A DNA stretch of 64,000 nucleotides from DAIPKP01 sp964539095 (GCA_964539095.1 CAZIFL010000010.1:11145-75144); one strand, 5' to 3'. Counted from the first letter of the stretch, positions 44,031-53,477 are shown. Notes: generated by a model not told the origin, from the sequence alone. A program made the numbers and translations.

Positions 44031-45090
44031 GGGGCACCTCCCGGGGAATTACAAAATCCTCGTAAGGGAAGAGGGAGTTGATGCGTTTTCCCTGGAAAAG
44101 GGCCTCCCCAGCTCTCCGGTACTCCTCCCGCGAGAGCACTCCGGGCTCCCAATGATCTCCAGACTCAGGAAGGATGCGGGGGAGAAGAGCCTCAAGCATC
44201 CACCGCATATGCCCCCGGTTTGCGGGGACATGGGCCCGGTCCACGTACTGCATCACGATATCCAGGGCCTCCTCGGGGTTTTCCCGGGCATAGGCCCATC
44301 CCTCCAGGGTGGCCTCCACAAAGTCGGCACATGCCTCGGGATTTTCCCGATAGAAGCTTTCCAGCGCATAGATACCGTCTTCGGGAAAACCCAGGCCGTA
44401 CTCCTCAAGAAAAAAGGGGGCAAGCTCCTCGAAATCGAACCCCGCCTGGTAGAGCACGTGGTATTCGTTGTAATACATGGCGGCGCAGGCATCCACCACT
44501 CCCCGAAGGAAGAGGTTCACCGAATAGTACTGAGGATAGATGCGGGGGTCTATCTGCTCCTTTTCGAAGAGAAGATCGAACCCCAGCCGGAAGGGCCCCT
44601 CCCAGAGAGAGACTCCCCGCCCGGAAAGATCCCCCAGGGAGGCAATGCCTCTATCCTTTCGCCCCACAAGCATGAGAGAGGATTTCTGCACCATCTGGCC
44701 GAGAAGCACCAGGGGAACGCCCTTATCCCGGGCCTCCAGACCGGAAGAGAGAAACTGGGTCACCAGATCTGCCTCCCCCTTCTGAAGATACTCCCAGGGA
44801 TCTGCGTCAGCACCTCCTCGCAGAAGGGTAACATCCAGCATCCGGCGGAGATAGAAACCCTTTTCGTAGGCCACGTAGATTCCTGCAAACTGGGATTGGG
44901 GAGACCACTGGGGGAGTACAAAGACATGGGTAAAGGAAAAGGCCATCCCCTCCCGGGGAGAGAACAGAGATGCCACAACAAAAAGAAGAAGCAGAAAAAC
45001 AGAGATCCTCCCGAAGAAGAGCCGGTGCTTCTTTGGGTCTATTTTTGGGTCTATCTTTGGATACATCCTCAAGGTGTCTCTGAAAATCAT
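44020..45090 (-). CDS. NMT1/SsuA-type solute-binding protein within a signalling operon
   Basis: A 356-residue protein with a hydrophobic N-terminal anchor or signal (ISVFLLLLFVVASLF) and an NMT1-like binding fold: LPQWSPQSQFAGIYVAYEKG, GEADLVTQFLSSG, DLSGRGVSLWEGPFRL and YYNEYHVLYQAGFD. Its start (ATG 45090) overlaps the RsbW-like stop by 4 bases and its end overlaps the phosphatase start. No ABC permease or ATPase is present, so it likely presents a ligand to the dCache sensor rather than to a transporter. Its N-terminus carries a PKIDPKIDPK repeat arising from a 12-bp tandem DNA repeat near 45030-45060. Confidence 0.88.
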   Translation of the reverse strand: MIFRDTLRMYPKIDPKIDPKKHRLFFGRISVFLLLLFVVASLFSPREGMAFSFTHVFVLPQWSPQSQFAGIYVAYEKGFYLRRMLDVTLLRGGADADPWEYLQKGEADLVTQFLSSGLEARDKGVPLVLLGQMVQKSSLMLVGRKDRGIASLGDLSGRGVSLWEGPFRLGFDLLFEKEQIDPRIYPQYYSVNLFLRGVVDACAAMYYNEYHVLYQAGFDFEELAPFFLEEYGLGFPEDGIYALESFYRENPEACADFVEATLEGWAYARENPEEALDIVMQYVDRAHVPANRGHMRWMLEALLPRILPESGDHWEPGVLSREEYRRAGEALFQGKRINSLFPYEDFVIPREVPHAP

Positions 45091-45521
45091 GACCCCTGCT
45101 CCCTGGGATAGATCACGAAACGAAGAAGGTTTTCCTCTCCTTCCCGGGTGTAGTGTACTTCATCCATCACCCGGCGCATGAGGAGAATCCCCAGCCCCCC
45201 TATCTCCCGCTCCTCCATGGAGGCCTTGAGATCCGGCTCCTCCAGAGAGAAGGGGTCAAAGGGGATCCCCCGATCCCGAAAAATCACCCGGCACGCCTCG
45301 GGTGTGGAGGCAACATGAATGATCACCTCTCCGGGGGGAACCTTATAAGCGTAGGAGCAGATGTTCATCACCGCCTCCTCGGTGGAGAGCGCCAGATGCT
45401 GCTGCTGCCTCGGGTGCAGTCCCGCCTCCTCGGCTACCCCTTCAATCCACCCAACGATCTGAGGTACCTCCTCCACCCGGGCCTCGAAGGTACGCTCTCT
45501 CTCCAGAGGAAGGAAGGCCAT
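45087..45521 (-). CDS. RsbW-like anti-sigma factor / serine kinase
   Basis: The 144-residue protein is a GHKL-type ATPase: N box LALSTEEAVMNICSYAY, G1 box VIFRDRGIPFDPF and G2 box EIGGLGILLMRRVMDEVHY. RsbW/SpoIIAB-type proteins phosphorylate a STAS antagonist and otherwise bind and inhibit a sigma factor or another target. ATG 45521 lies one base past the stop of the STAS gene (TGATATG), so the two are coupled. No sigma-factor gene is nearby, so the final target is unknown. Confidence 0.92.
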   Translation of the reverse strand: MAFLPLERERTFEARVEEVPQIVGWIEGVAEEAGLHPRQQQHLALSTEEAVMNICSYAYKVPPGEVIIHVASTPEACRVIFRDRGIPFDPFSLEEPDLKASMEEREIGGLGILLMRRVMDEVHYTREGEENLLRFVIYPREQGS

Positions 45522-45522
45522 A

Positions 45523-45855
45523 TCAGAAGAGTCCCTGAGCCGCTTCCGGAGTATCCACGATGGGGAGAAAGGCATCAAAACCAGAGATGGAAAAGACCTC
45601 CGCCACCACCCCGGTAAGTCCCGAGAGCACCACCTTCCCTCCCAGGGGCTTCACCTTTTTCGCCACCCCCAGAATGGAGCGAAGCCCCGCACTGCTGATG
45701 TACTCAAGCGAGGAGAAATCCAGAAGAAATTTGGTATGCCCCTCCTCCATCCAGGCGAGACACTGCTTTTCGAACTCCGGCGCCGTCACCGCATCCATAC
45801 GCCCGGAGACCGCTACCACGTCACAGCTATCGGTGCTACGCAGTACCATATCCAT
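45523..45855 (-). CDS. STAS-domain anti-sigma factor antagonist
   Basis: A 110-residue STAS protein with SGRMDAVTAPEFEKQ, FLLDFSSLEYISSAGLRSIL and LSGLTGVVAEVFSISGFDAF. The Ser pair in ISSAGLRS contains the residue that the RsbW-like kinase would phosphorylate and the PP2C enzyme at 42099-44030 would dephosphorylate. It is the first gene of the operon; AAAGGAG lies about 10 bases before ATG 45855. Confidence 0.94.
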   Translation of the reverse strand: MDMVLRSTDSCDVVAVSGRMDAVTAPEFEKQCLAWMEEGHTKFLLDFSSLEYISSAGLRSILGVAKKVKPLGGKVVLSGLTGVVAEVFSISGFDAFLPIVDTPEAAQGLF

Positions 45856-45952
45856 GATAAAATCGCTCCTTTCGGGAGAGAAGATGTTTGTACAGTTTGC
45901 ACATCAAAAAGGCAGAGATGGTGCACGCCCCGCCAAAAACTACAGATCCACG

Positions 45953-46885
45953 TTACAGGTCTAAGAGAAGAAAACGGTAGAGCCAGAGAAGCAGAAGAGC
46001 CACCCCCACGAAGACAGCCCCCCCCACCAGGTAGGAGGCCCAGGGGCCTGCAACAAAGCTCTGCACCGCCTTCACGGGAATCTCTTCGGGTTCATAGGCT
46101 TCGGGGCGCAGACGCAGGCTCTTCTGAAGAATGAGAAGCCCCCGGATGCGATCGGTAATCCCCACCTCCAGAAGATAGCGATCGGGTCCCTTTTCTTCCA
46201 TACGAAGGAGGGTGGCCGGCACAGCCCCGTCAAAGCGCCCCTTCCTCGCCCGAGTGAGAACCTTGTAGAGCTTGGTCTCCGGAGGAATCTTTACCATGAG
46301 CCTGTCTCCATCTTGAAGAGAGGCCACGGACTTTCCCCGAATGGGATCAATCTCGGGGCCGCAGGGGATATACTCCAGGGGCATCCCCTTGGGCTCCAAT
46401 GTCTCTTCGGAACTCTCTTCCTCCGGGGGATCAAGCACCGAGGGATCCCCAAACTGCTTCAGGAAATCCCGCACCATGGCCAAGGTGCATTTCTGCACCT
46501 TGAGAAAGGAAAAAACCTGAAAGCCGAGAGTCTTCTCCAGCACCGCATTCAAGCGCTGCTCCAGCCCTCGCTCGCCGTCACGGCTTCCCTCGAAGATATC
46601 CTTCAGCCGGGAGGATTCGAAGAACTCCTGGCTTGCCTTTTTTGTAAGCTCCACGTACTCGGCTTCGGGCTCCTTCCAGGAGCTTGCCACGTAGGAGGCG
46701 AACTCCGCCCACTCCGTGGTGAGCCCCACAGGAGCATCCCGCCCCTCAAGAAAGCGAAAACCCATGGCGTAGATCCCCCGATCTCCGTAGAGCACGTAGA
46801 GATAGGCTTTCTTTTTCTGTTCCTGTTCTTGCTCCAGCTCTTCCATACTCAGAATTCCCTTGATGACCCGGAAGGATTCTCTCAT
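45953..46885 (-). CDS. Uncharacterised protein with a C-terminal membrane anchor
   Basis: The 310-residue product is not recognised. It is soluble and mainly helical at the N-terminus (charged runs such as LEQEQEQKKKAYLYV), has a beta-rich middle (DGDRLMVKIPPETKLYKVLT, DRYLLEVGITDRIRGLLI) and ends in one membrane helix (YLVGGAVFVGVALLLLWLYR) followed by only a few residues, so it is a tail-anchored type. No signal peptide is visible. ATG 46885 was chosen for the AGAGGTG site; an open extension to 46993 lacks support. It lies between the signalling operon and the hydroxylase genes without clear linkage. Confidence 0.7.
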   Translation of the reverse strand: MRESFRVIKGILSMEELEQEQEQKKKAYLYVLYGDRGIYAMGFRFLEGRDAPVGLTTEWAEFASYVASSWKEPEAEYVELTKKASQEFFESSRLKDIFEGSRDGERGLEQRLNAVLEKTLGFQVFSFLKVQKCTLAMVRDFLKQFGDPSVLDPPEEESSEETLEPKGMPLEYIPCGPEIDPIRGKSVASLQDGDRLMVKIPPETKLYKVLTRARKGRFDGAVPATLLRMEEKGPDRYLLEVGITDRIRGLLILQKSLRLRPEAYEPEEIPVKAVQSFVAGPWASYLVGGAVFVGVALLLLWLYRFLLLDL

Positions 46886-46937
46886 GAAAAATTCACCTCT
46901 TTTAGCTTTTCCAGGGGAGCTTTTTCTTACTTCGGAA

Positions 46938-48332
46938 TTATACCACTCTCTGCTCCAGAAGTTCCGCAAAAAAACGACAGATGAGATTCGCAATCATACC
47001 CTGCCGGTAGGCGGTATCCTTCCGGGGGACCACATCCCCCGCGAGAATCTCCGCGGCTTTCTTCACATCTTCGAGAGTGAGAGGACGGTTTTCCAGCAGC
47101 TCCGAAGCCTTGGGTAGAAGCACCGGCCAGGGGGTAACGCTCCCTACCGCCAGGCGCACCCGAGAGAAGATCCCCGGAGCCTCGGAAATGGCGCTGCATC
47201 CCAGGGAGAGCCTGGAGATGGTAAGGGCCTTGCGGGTCCCCACCTTGAAAAATTTCTGGGGCGTTCCGAAGAGCCCCGAAGGGATCCGCACCTTGTAGAG
47301 CAGCTCCGAGGGGTGCCGCACGGTCTCCCGGTACCCCTGATAGAGTTCCCTCAGGGGAAGAACCCGCTCTCCCCGGGAGGATACGAAGACCACCTCTGCA
47401 TCCAGGGCGAGGAGCAGAGGGGCCGCATCCCCTGCGGCGGAGGCGCTCATGAGGTTCCCCCCCAGGGTAGCCATGTTCTGAATCGCCACGGCCCCCACTC
47501 CCGCGGCCATCTCATGAAGGGCGGGGAGATGCTGCTTTACCAGAGGGTGCTCCCGAATGTGGGCAAAGGTAACCCCCGCCCCAATCTCAAGCATCCCAGA
47601 TTCTTCCCTGTATTCCAGCTTCTCCAGCTCCGGAATTCCCCGAAGATTCATCACCTTTTCGGGAGCTTGCCGAACCTTCTTCACCATATCCGGGAGAATA
47701 TCCGTTCCTCCTGCCACAGGAAGAAGTTTCTCTCCCTGATTTTCCAGGATTACAAGGGCTTCTTCAAGAGTACCCGGGAGGAAGATTCCCTCATTTTCGA
47801 GGGATTTTCGGTACTCTTGAGGAATTTCACGAGAAATTTCGGAGGAAGAAAGGGAGAGGGGTATCTCCCGAGGGGTATATCCCCCCATCACCGCCCGCTG
47901 CACTCCTCGAACAAGGCTCGCATAGCCGGTACAGCGGCAGAGATTTCCCGCGAGCCCCTTCCGGATGGCCCCCTCATCCGGAGAGGCATCTCCTCGCAAA
48001 AGGTACTCCGAGGCCATGACAAAGCCAGGAGTGCAGAAACCGCACTGTACCGCCCCCTCCTCAAGAAAGGCCTCCTGAAGACCCGTGGGGCCCCCGGCAC
48101 TGACACCCTCAATGGTCACCACGGAACGTCCCGAAAGCTGAAACGCCGGAACCATGCAGGATTTCACAAGCTCCCCGTCGAGATGCACCGCGCAGGCCCC
48201 GCACTCCCCCTCGCTGCACCCCTCCTTAGTCCCCGTGAGCCCCAGATCCTCCCGAAGAATGGAGAGAAGGCTTCTAAGAGGCGTGGTCTCTACTGCCACC
48301 GGAAGGCCGTTGACGTAAAACGCAAGTTTCAT
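46938..48332 (-). CDS. Xanthine dehydrogenase-family [2Fe-2S]/FAD fusion subunit
   Basis: The 464-residue protein joins the small iron-sulfur subunit (1-155) and the FAD subunit (about 170-464) of molybdenum hydroxylases. The plant-type cluster uses Cys39, 44, 47 and 59 (GCSEGECGACAVHL); the second cluster motif is QCGFCTPGF...CRCTGY. FAD motifs are PVAGGTDILPDM and ATLGGNLMSASAAGDAAPLL. It passes electrons from the molybdenum subunit encoded upstream (4-base ATGA overlap) to an acceptor. The substrate may be xanthine, hypoxanthine, nicotinate or another purine-like compound; no maturation (XdhC-type) gene is adjacent. Confidence 0.93.
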   Translation of the reverse strand: MKLAFYVNGLPVAVETTPLRSLLSILREDLGLTGTKEGCSEGECGACAVHLDGELVKSCMVPAFQLSGRSVVTIEGVSAGGPTGLQEAFLEEGAVQCGFCTPGFVMASEYLLRGDASPDEGAIRKGLAGNLCRCTGYASLVRGVQRAVMGGYTPREIPLSLSSSEISREIPQEYRKSLENEGIFLPGTLEEALVILENQGEKLLPVAGGTDILPDMVKKVRQAPEKVMNLRGIPELEKLEYREESGMLEIGAGVTFAHIREHPLVKQHLPALHEMAAGVGAVAIQNMATLGGNLMSASAAGDAAPLLLALDAEVVFVSSRGERVLPLRELYQGYRETVRHPSELLYKVRIPSGLFGTPQKFFKVGTRKALTISRLSLGCSAISEAPGIFSRVRLAVGSVTPWPVLLPKASELLENRPLTLEDVKKAAEILAGDVVPRKDTAYRQGMIANLICRFFAELLEQRVV

Positions 48333-50617
48333 GCATCTTCCCCCTTTTCAGCAAGAAGTCTAAAAAGTTCCTGAGGGGTGAGAGGAAGATCCCGAGGAAC
48401 GATACCCAGAGCATCCTCCACCGCCCCCGCCAGAGCGGGAGCCCCTCCGTTCATGGGCAGCTCCCCCAGCCCCTTGGCACCCCAGGGGCCGTATTCAAAG
48501 GGGATGCCGTCGAAGGAGATTTTCATGGCAGGAACATCCAGAGTGGTGGGGATGCTGTAGGTGGCCATGCGGTACTTGGTATACTTTCCATCCCGATAGG
48601 CGATATCCTCCATACATCCGTACCCCAGGGACTGCACAGCCCCTCCCTCCACCTGTCCCGCCGCAAGAAGGGGGTGCAGAGGGGTCCCCACGTCGATCAC
48701 CGAGGTAAGCCTGGTGGGGGTAATTTCCAGGGTATCTTCATCTACCTCAATCTCCAGCACGTTGGCCCCCCATGAGTAGTCCTTATAGGCGTCTCCCTGG
48801 CAAGTGCCATCGTTCCACCCCTTGCCGGGGATGGGGTTATAGGTGCTCTCCCAGGTAAGCATCTCCTCCTCCGAAAGGGCAAAGACCCGTTCGAGCATCT
48901 CCAGAAAGGAGAGAGGCTCCCCTTCGGGAAAGAGATACTGCCGGTTTTCCCATCGTATCTGGGGTTCCGAGAAGAGAGTCCGCCCCCTTTGAAGAAGCTC
49001 CTCCCCAAGGCCTTCACAGGCCTGCTGCAGAATCTTTCCTACTATCATGGTGGTGCGGGATGCCACGGTGGGGCCGCTATCCGGCACCTGCCATGTATCC
49101 GGGGTTCCGTACCGCACCCTTTCGTAGGGCACCCCCAAGGTATCCCCCACTATCATGGCAAAGACTGTAGACACCCCCTGCCCCATCTCCACGCTGCTGC
49201 TGCGGATGGTGAGGATCCCCTTTCTGGAGGCTTCCAGGCGAATTTTTCCGGCGATGTTCTCTTCCCCGGAGCCGGTGAACCCCCCTCCGTGAAGATAGAG
49301 GGAAAGTCCCAACCCCCGAAGGCGCCCAGGAGCGACCCGGCGGGGGGTGCCACGCTTCTCTTGGTAGCCGGAAATTTCCAGAGCGCGCTGCAACACCAAC
49401 GCCGCTCCGGGATGCCGCAGCTGCTGGCCACAGGCAAGGGTGTCTCCGGGCTTGAGGACATTCCGCTGGCGCACCTCTGCGGGATCGAGAGAGAGTTCCC
49501 GGGCTATGGCATCTATCATACGCTCCACGCCGAAGAGCATCTGGGGGGCTCCAAAACCGCGAAAGGCCCCGTTGGGGGGGGAGTTGGTAGCCACCGCCCA
49601 TCCCCGAACCTGCACGTGGGGTACCCGGTAGACCCCGGTGGCGTGGAGCACCCCCCGGGAGAGCACCACGGGGCTGAGGGTGGTATAGGCGCCGCCGTCG
49701 AGAAGAAGCTCCACCTCCAGAGCCTGAAGCACCCCCTCGCCGGAGAATCCTGCCCGGAGACGGCTTCGGGAAGGGTGTCGCTTGGTGGTACAGGCGATAT
49801 CCTCTGCCCGGTCAAGAATCATCTTGACCGGACGCTGAGCCTTCAGAGCCAGAAGGGCTGCGTGCAGGGCAAGCACCGAGGGGTAATCCTCCTTGCCTCC
49901 GAACCCCCCGCCGGTAACGGTCTGGCGAACCCGCACCTTCTCCGAAGGAAGCCCCAAACCGTGGCAGAGGGCCCCCAGAGCGTAGTAGGGGCACTGCATG
50001 GAGCCCAGAATCTCTACCGCCCCATCTTCCAGGGGCCGGGCGATCATCCCCTGGGGCTCCAGGTACATGTGCTCCTGATGGGGGGTACTGCACTCCAGCT
50101 CCAGCACGTGCTCCGCCGTCGCAAAGGCACCTTCGGGATCCCCCTTGGAGAAAGCGTATTCTTTGAAAAGGTTAGAGTTTCCCCGCTCCCCCCGAACCGT
50201 ATCGTGGTTCTTCAGGGCCTCGCTTGGATCAAGAATGGGAGGAAGCTCCTCCATATCCACCTCCAGAGCTGCGAGAGCTTTTTCCAAAAGCTCCCTGCTC
50301 GGAGCCCCCACGAGAGCAAGAGGTTCTCCGAAGAAGCGCGCCTCCCCCTCTGCGAGGATGGGATGATCCATCTCAATCACCGCCACCTCGTTGGGCCCCG
50401 GAAGATCCTCGGGAGTCACCATCACCACCAAAGACCAGTCAAACTCCGGATTGCGGCGGAGGCCCCGAATCTTTCCCCGGCAGAGGGGAGAACGAAGCGT
50501 CCCTCCGTACCACATGGCGGGAAAAGAGAGATCATCCACATACTGGGCCTTTCCCGAAAGCTTTTCCCACGCATCGTTCCGCTCTATATTACGGCCTATC
50601 ATTCCGGCATGGTGCAA
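48329..50617 (-). CDS. Xanthine dehydrogenase-family molybdenum-binding subunit
   Basis: The 762-residue protein hydroxylates a heterocyclic or aldehyde substrate. The order is normal: N-terminal GKAQYVDDLSFPAMWYGG, cofactor loops TVTGGGFGGKEDYPS, NGAFRGFGAPQMLFGVERM, SSVEMGQGVSTVFA, and the catalytic Glu in GAKGLGELPMNGGAPALAGA. I chose TTG 50617, which has AGGAGGG 7 bases upstream; ATG 50602 is the alternative. The substrate-specifying residues do not let me name a substrate with confidence. Confidence 0.93.
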   Translation of the reverse strand: MHHAGMIGRNIERNDAWEKLSGKAQYVDDLSFPAMWYGGTLRSPLCRGKIRGLRRNPEFDWSLVVMVTPEDLPGPNEVAVIEMDHPILAEGEARFFGEPLALVGAPSRELLEKALAALEVDMEELPPILDPSEALKNHDTVRGERGNSNLFKEYAFSKGDPEGAFATAEHVLELECSTPHQEHMYLEPQGMIARPLEDGAVEILGSMQCPYYALGALCHGLGLPSEKVRVRQTVTGGGFGGKEDYPSVLALHAALLALKAQRPVKMILDRAEDIACTTKRHPSRSRLRAGFSGEGVLQALEVELLLDGGAYTTLSPVVLSRGVLHATGVYRVPHVQVRGWAVATNSPPNGAFRGFGAPQMLFGVERMIDAIARELSLDPAEVRQRNVLKPGDTLACGQQLRHPGAALVLQRALEISGYQEKRGTPRRVAPGRLRGLGLSLYLHGGGFTGSGEENIAGKIRLEASRKGILTIRSSSVEMGQGVSTVFAMIVGDTLGVPYERVRYGTPDTWQVPDSGPTVASRTTMIVGKILQQACEGLGEELLQRGRTLFSEPQIRWENRQYLFPEGEPLSFLEMLERVFALSEEEMLTWESTYNPIPGKGWNDGTCQGDAYKDYSWGANVLEIEVDEDTLEITPTRLTSVIDVGTPLHPLLAAGQVEGGAVQSLGYGCMEDIAYRDGKYTKYRMATYSIPTTLDVPAMKISFDGIPFEYGPWGAKGLGELPMNGGAPALAGAVEDALGIVPRDLPLTPQELFRLLAEKGEDA

Positions 50618-50704
50618 CGCATATCCCTCCTCATCTTCCTTAGCGGGCTTTCTTAGATAGCATCACACGATAGCTCCCGGCAGATCCCCGCCGGAGAGAC
50701 TCCT

Positions 50705-52336
50705 CTAGGGCTCAATCCATGTGGATATAAAGTTGAACTCCGTGCCGATAAAGGTCTGCTGCAGATTATGTACCTTGGGGCTGCATATCCAGGCCTTTCT
50801 CCGAAGCTGCAGAGGGATCATGGGAGCCTCCTGCAAAAGGAGCTTCTCCGCCTCGAAGAGAAAATCCATCCGCTTTCTCGGGTTCTCCTCATTCCGGGCG
50901 CTCTCCAGAAGAGCATCATACTCGGAGTTGGCATATCCCCCGCTGTTCTTCCTCTGAGAACTCTCCCAGATCTCCAGATACGTCATGGGATCATTATAAT
51001 CCGGAATCCACCCTCCGTAGAGCAAATCGAAGGAGCCCTCGTATTCGCGGATCTCGCGCTCCTGCCGGCTTACATAGACCGGGGTGAAGGATATCCCCAG
51101 CACAGACTCCATCTGATATTTAAGTTCCTCTCCTATGGCCCGGCACTCCTCACTATCCTGAATAAGGAAGGAGACCGTAATATCACGAGGGGCCTCAAAT
51201 CCCATCTCCTGCAATGCCTCGGCGAGAAGAGCCTGGGCCTTTTGGGGATCCCCTCCGGGAGGGTAGAAGAGCAGAGGGTACTCATCTCCATAGGGGCGAG
51301 AGACTCCCCGAAGCAGGGGAAAAACGTACCGTGTCTGGGGAAAGTAAAGCCTTTTGGTAGCTTTCTCTACATAGCTGCTGCGATCAAGGGCGTGCCCCAG
51401 CGCCTGGCGGAACTTGAGATTGCTCCCCCAGGGAGCTTCGGGACGCTCCCGGCAGTTGAAACGGATCCAATCCACCGTACCGTTGAGAAAGAGTTCCCCC
51501 TTCCCCCGCCGGATGTAGGAGAGGTAGCTGGAGGGAGGAATATGGCAGAAATGGAACTCCCCAGCTTCGAAACGACGCAGAATCTCTTCGGGATCTTCTA
51601 CAACCTGCACATGGATCCCCGGAAGACGGACCGTTGAGGCGTTCCAGTAGGCGGGGTTTTTACCAAGCACCATCTCGCTTCCGGGAGTCCAGCTCTGCAC
51701 GGCAAAAGGGCCGTTGGAGAGTAGCGACGCGAGATCCTTTGCATAGGTTGTCCCTCCGAGCTGTTTCAGAAAATGCCGGGGCACGGGAAAAAAGGGGAGG
51801 AGTCCCACCCTGAAGAGAAAGGATGCGTCCCGACGCTCCAGAGAAAACTCCAGGGTATGCGCATCCAGGGCCTTCACTCCCACCAGGGAAAAATCAGTGA
51901 TCTCACCTCGGTTGTAGGCTCGGGCATGCTGCACTCCGTAGGCGAAAAAAGCGTAGGGGCTTTTTGCCTTGGGATTGAGAAGGCGCTCTACCGCGTGAAC
52001 AAAATCCTCCGCCTCCAGGGGGGTTCCGTCGCTCCACTGGGAGGAACGAAGAAAAAAGGTGTACCGGGTGCCATCCTCCGAAAGGGTCCACCTACGGGCC
52101 GCCCCCGGAGCAATCTCTCCTCCAGTTGGCCGCACAAGCCCCTCCCAGATATGATTTCCCAACGTAAAGGCAAGGGTTGTTACCGCCCTCTGGGGATCAA
52201 GGCTTGTCACCGCCGTGGAGACCGGGTAGCGGAGATATCCAGAGAGAGAGTCCTCTTGCGCTTCTCCAAACACCCCCATGCTTAGAAGGAGAAACACCAC
52301 CATCACGCTGAAAAAAGCTTTTGATCCCCTGCTCAT
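50705..52336 (-). CDS. Family-5 (OppA/DppA) peptide-binding protein, normal domain order
   Basis: A 543-residue exported binding protein with signal peptide (FFSVMVVFLLLSMGVFGEA). The canonical order is kept: LSGYLRYPVSTAVTSLDPQ near the N-terminus, QWSDGTPLEAEDFVHAVERL, NGPFAVQSWTPGSEMVLGKN, then at the C-terminus ITVSFLIQDSEECRAIGEEL, FDLLYGGWIPDYNDPMTYLE and YANSEYDALLESARNEENP. ATG 52336 is preceded by GGGGGAG at 8 bases. No permease genes are adjacent, so it may serve a transporter elsewhere. It is the useful contrast to the permuted protein at 21044-22669. Confidence 0.93.
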   Translation of the reverse strand: MSRGSKAFFSVMVVFLLLSMGVFGEAQEDSLSGYLRYPVSTAVTSLDPQRAVTTLAFTLGNHIWEGLVRPTGGEIAPGAARRWTLSEDGTRYTFFLRSSQWSDGTPLEAEDFVHAVERLLNPKAKSPYAFFAYGVQHARAYNRGEITDFSLVGVKALDAHTLEFSLERRDASFLFRVGLLPFFPVPRHFLKQLGGTTYAKDLASLLSNGPFAVQSWTPGSEMVLGKNPAYWNASTVRLPGIHVQVVEDPEEILRRFEAGEFHFCHIPPSSYLSYIRRGKGELFLNGTVDWIRFNCRERPEAPWGSNLKFRQALGHALDRSSYVEKATKRLYFPQTRYVFPLLRGVSRPYGDEYPLLFYPPGGDPQKAQALLAEALQEMGFEAPRDITVSFLIQDSEECRAIGEELKYQMESVLGISFTPVYVSRQEREIREYEGSFDLLYGGWIPDYNDPMTYLEIWESSQRKNSGGYANSEYDALLESARNEENPRKRMDFLFEAEKLLLQEAPMIPLQLRRKAWICSPKVHNLQQTFIGTEFNFISTWIEP

Positions 52337-52505
52337 ATGCCCGCTCCCCCTTTCGACCGATGGCGCCGTACCGTTCTCGTTTTTTCCGAAAGACCCTGGT
52401 AGAAACTTTATAACTGCGGCTACTAAAGGAATACGAACTTCCACGAGCATCTCCAGTATAAACCAGAAGAAAAGCTCTCCCTAGGTTTTTTTCTTCCTTT
52501 TTTCC

Positions 52506-52631
52506 TCATTCCCGGAGGTATTCTTCCGGGAAAATGCGAAAAAGAAGAAATGCTCTTCCTCCCAGGGGAGTGAAGCCCATTTCTTCTGCAAAAATGCTGC
52601 GGTAGATGCGGTAGAGATCAAAGGGAGTCAC
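52506..52631 (-). CDS. Possible 41-residue protein just downstream of the GntR gene
   Basis: Five codons after the GntR stop, in the same frame, GTG 52631 opens 41 codons ending at TGA 52506. The translation is strongly protein-like (TPFDLYRIYRSIFAEEMGF, GGRAFLLFRIFPEEYLRE), with normal codon choice. There is no visible ribosome site, so it may depend on coupling or readthrough of the GntR stop, or be the tail of a once longer gene. No family recognised. Confidence 0.4.
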   Translation of the reverse strand: MTPFDLYRIYRSIFAEEMGFTPLGGRAFLLFRIFPEEYLRE

Positions 52632-52643
52632 AGGAAAGCCCGA

Positions 52644-53354
52644 TCAGACCCGCATCTTCGCCTTTTTACGCTCCACCGCCTCCAGATGCTGGGCATAAAA
52701 CTGGCGCACAAAGACCTCCTGCACATCATAATTCCAATGCACCTCCCGAAGGTAGCGGGCAGCATCTGCAAAATCGCGGGTTCGCAAAATACGCACGAGA
52801 TCCCGATGCTCCTTGAGCCCCGCCTCTTCCCAGGCATGGATAATCTCGTTATTCCGAGGAAAATCATAAAGCCTCTGTTTCAGAATATCCACCCGGTGCA
52901 CCAGCTCTTCGTTATCCGAAAGATTGATGTATATTTTATGAAACTCGTTGTTTCGGGAGAGATACTCGTCGAAATCACCCTCTTCAAGGCAACGCACCAT
53001 AGCATTGGTATGCTCTTCCATGGCATCCACCACCTCGGGCCCCATCCGGGGAGATGCCTCCATAAGGGCCGCCGACTCAAGCGCCCCGAGAATAACGTAA
53101 ATGTTCCGGATCACCTTGGGCGTCAGGGCATTGGCCATAGCTCCCCGACGATGAAAAATCGTGATAAATCCCTCTGTTTCAAGCTGTACCAAGGCTTCCC
53201 TCAGGGGAGTGGTACTAATACCCAGAGCTTCGCTGATCTCCCGGAGATTAAAGAACGATCCCGGCAACAGCTCTCCACTGTTCATTTTCTCCCGCAAATA
53301 GTTATAGACCACTTCCCTCAGGGAAACCAGCTTTGACGAATCAAACGGCACCAC
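52644..53354 (-). CDS. GntR-family transcriptional regulator (FCD/FadR subgroup)
   Basis: A winged-helix DNA-binding domain (LVSLREVVYNYLREKM, LREISEALGISTTPLREAL, GFITIFHRRGAMAN) is followed by an FCD ligand domain whose metal or ligand residues include EFHKIYINLSDN and EHRDLVRILRTRD. Such proteins respond to carboxylic or amino acids. The start is uncertain: GTG 53354 (behind AGGGG) or GTG 53351 fits the domain, whereas the open frame to 53711 is antisense to the M24 gene. It is divergent from the M24 peptidase gene and may control it or the amidohydrolase. Confidence 0.85.
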   Translation of the reverse strand: MVPFDSSKLVSLREVVYNYLREKMNSGELLPGSFFNLREISEALGISTTPLREALVQLETEGFITIFHRRGAMANALTPKVIRNIYVILGALESAALMEASPRMGPEVVDAMEEHTNAMVRCLEEGDFDEYLSRNNEFHKIYINLSDNEELVHRVDILKQRLYDFPRNNEIIHAWEEAGLKEHRDLVRILRTRDFADAARYLREVHWNYDVQEVFVRQFYAQHLEAVERKKAKMRV

Positions 53355-53477
53355 CGTACCCACCCCTATTCTGTAGACCAGCACATATATCAGCACTATA
53401 TTCTGTCTAGGATACTCTATAACGGAATCTTTGTCGAAAAGTTTTTCGGCTTCGCAAGAAAAATGTGGATTTTTTTC

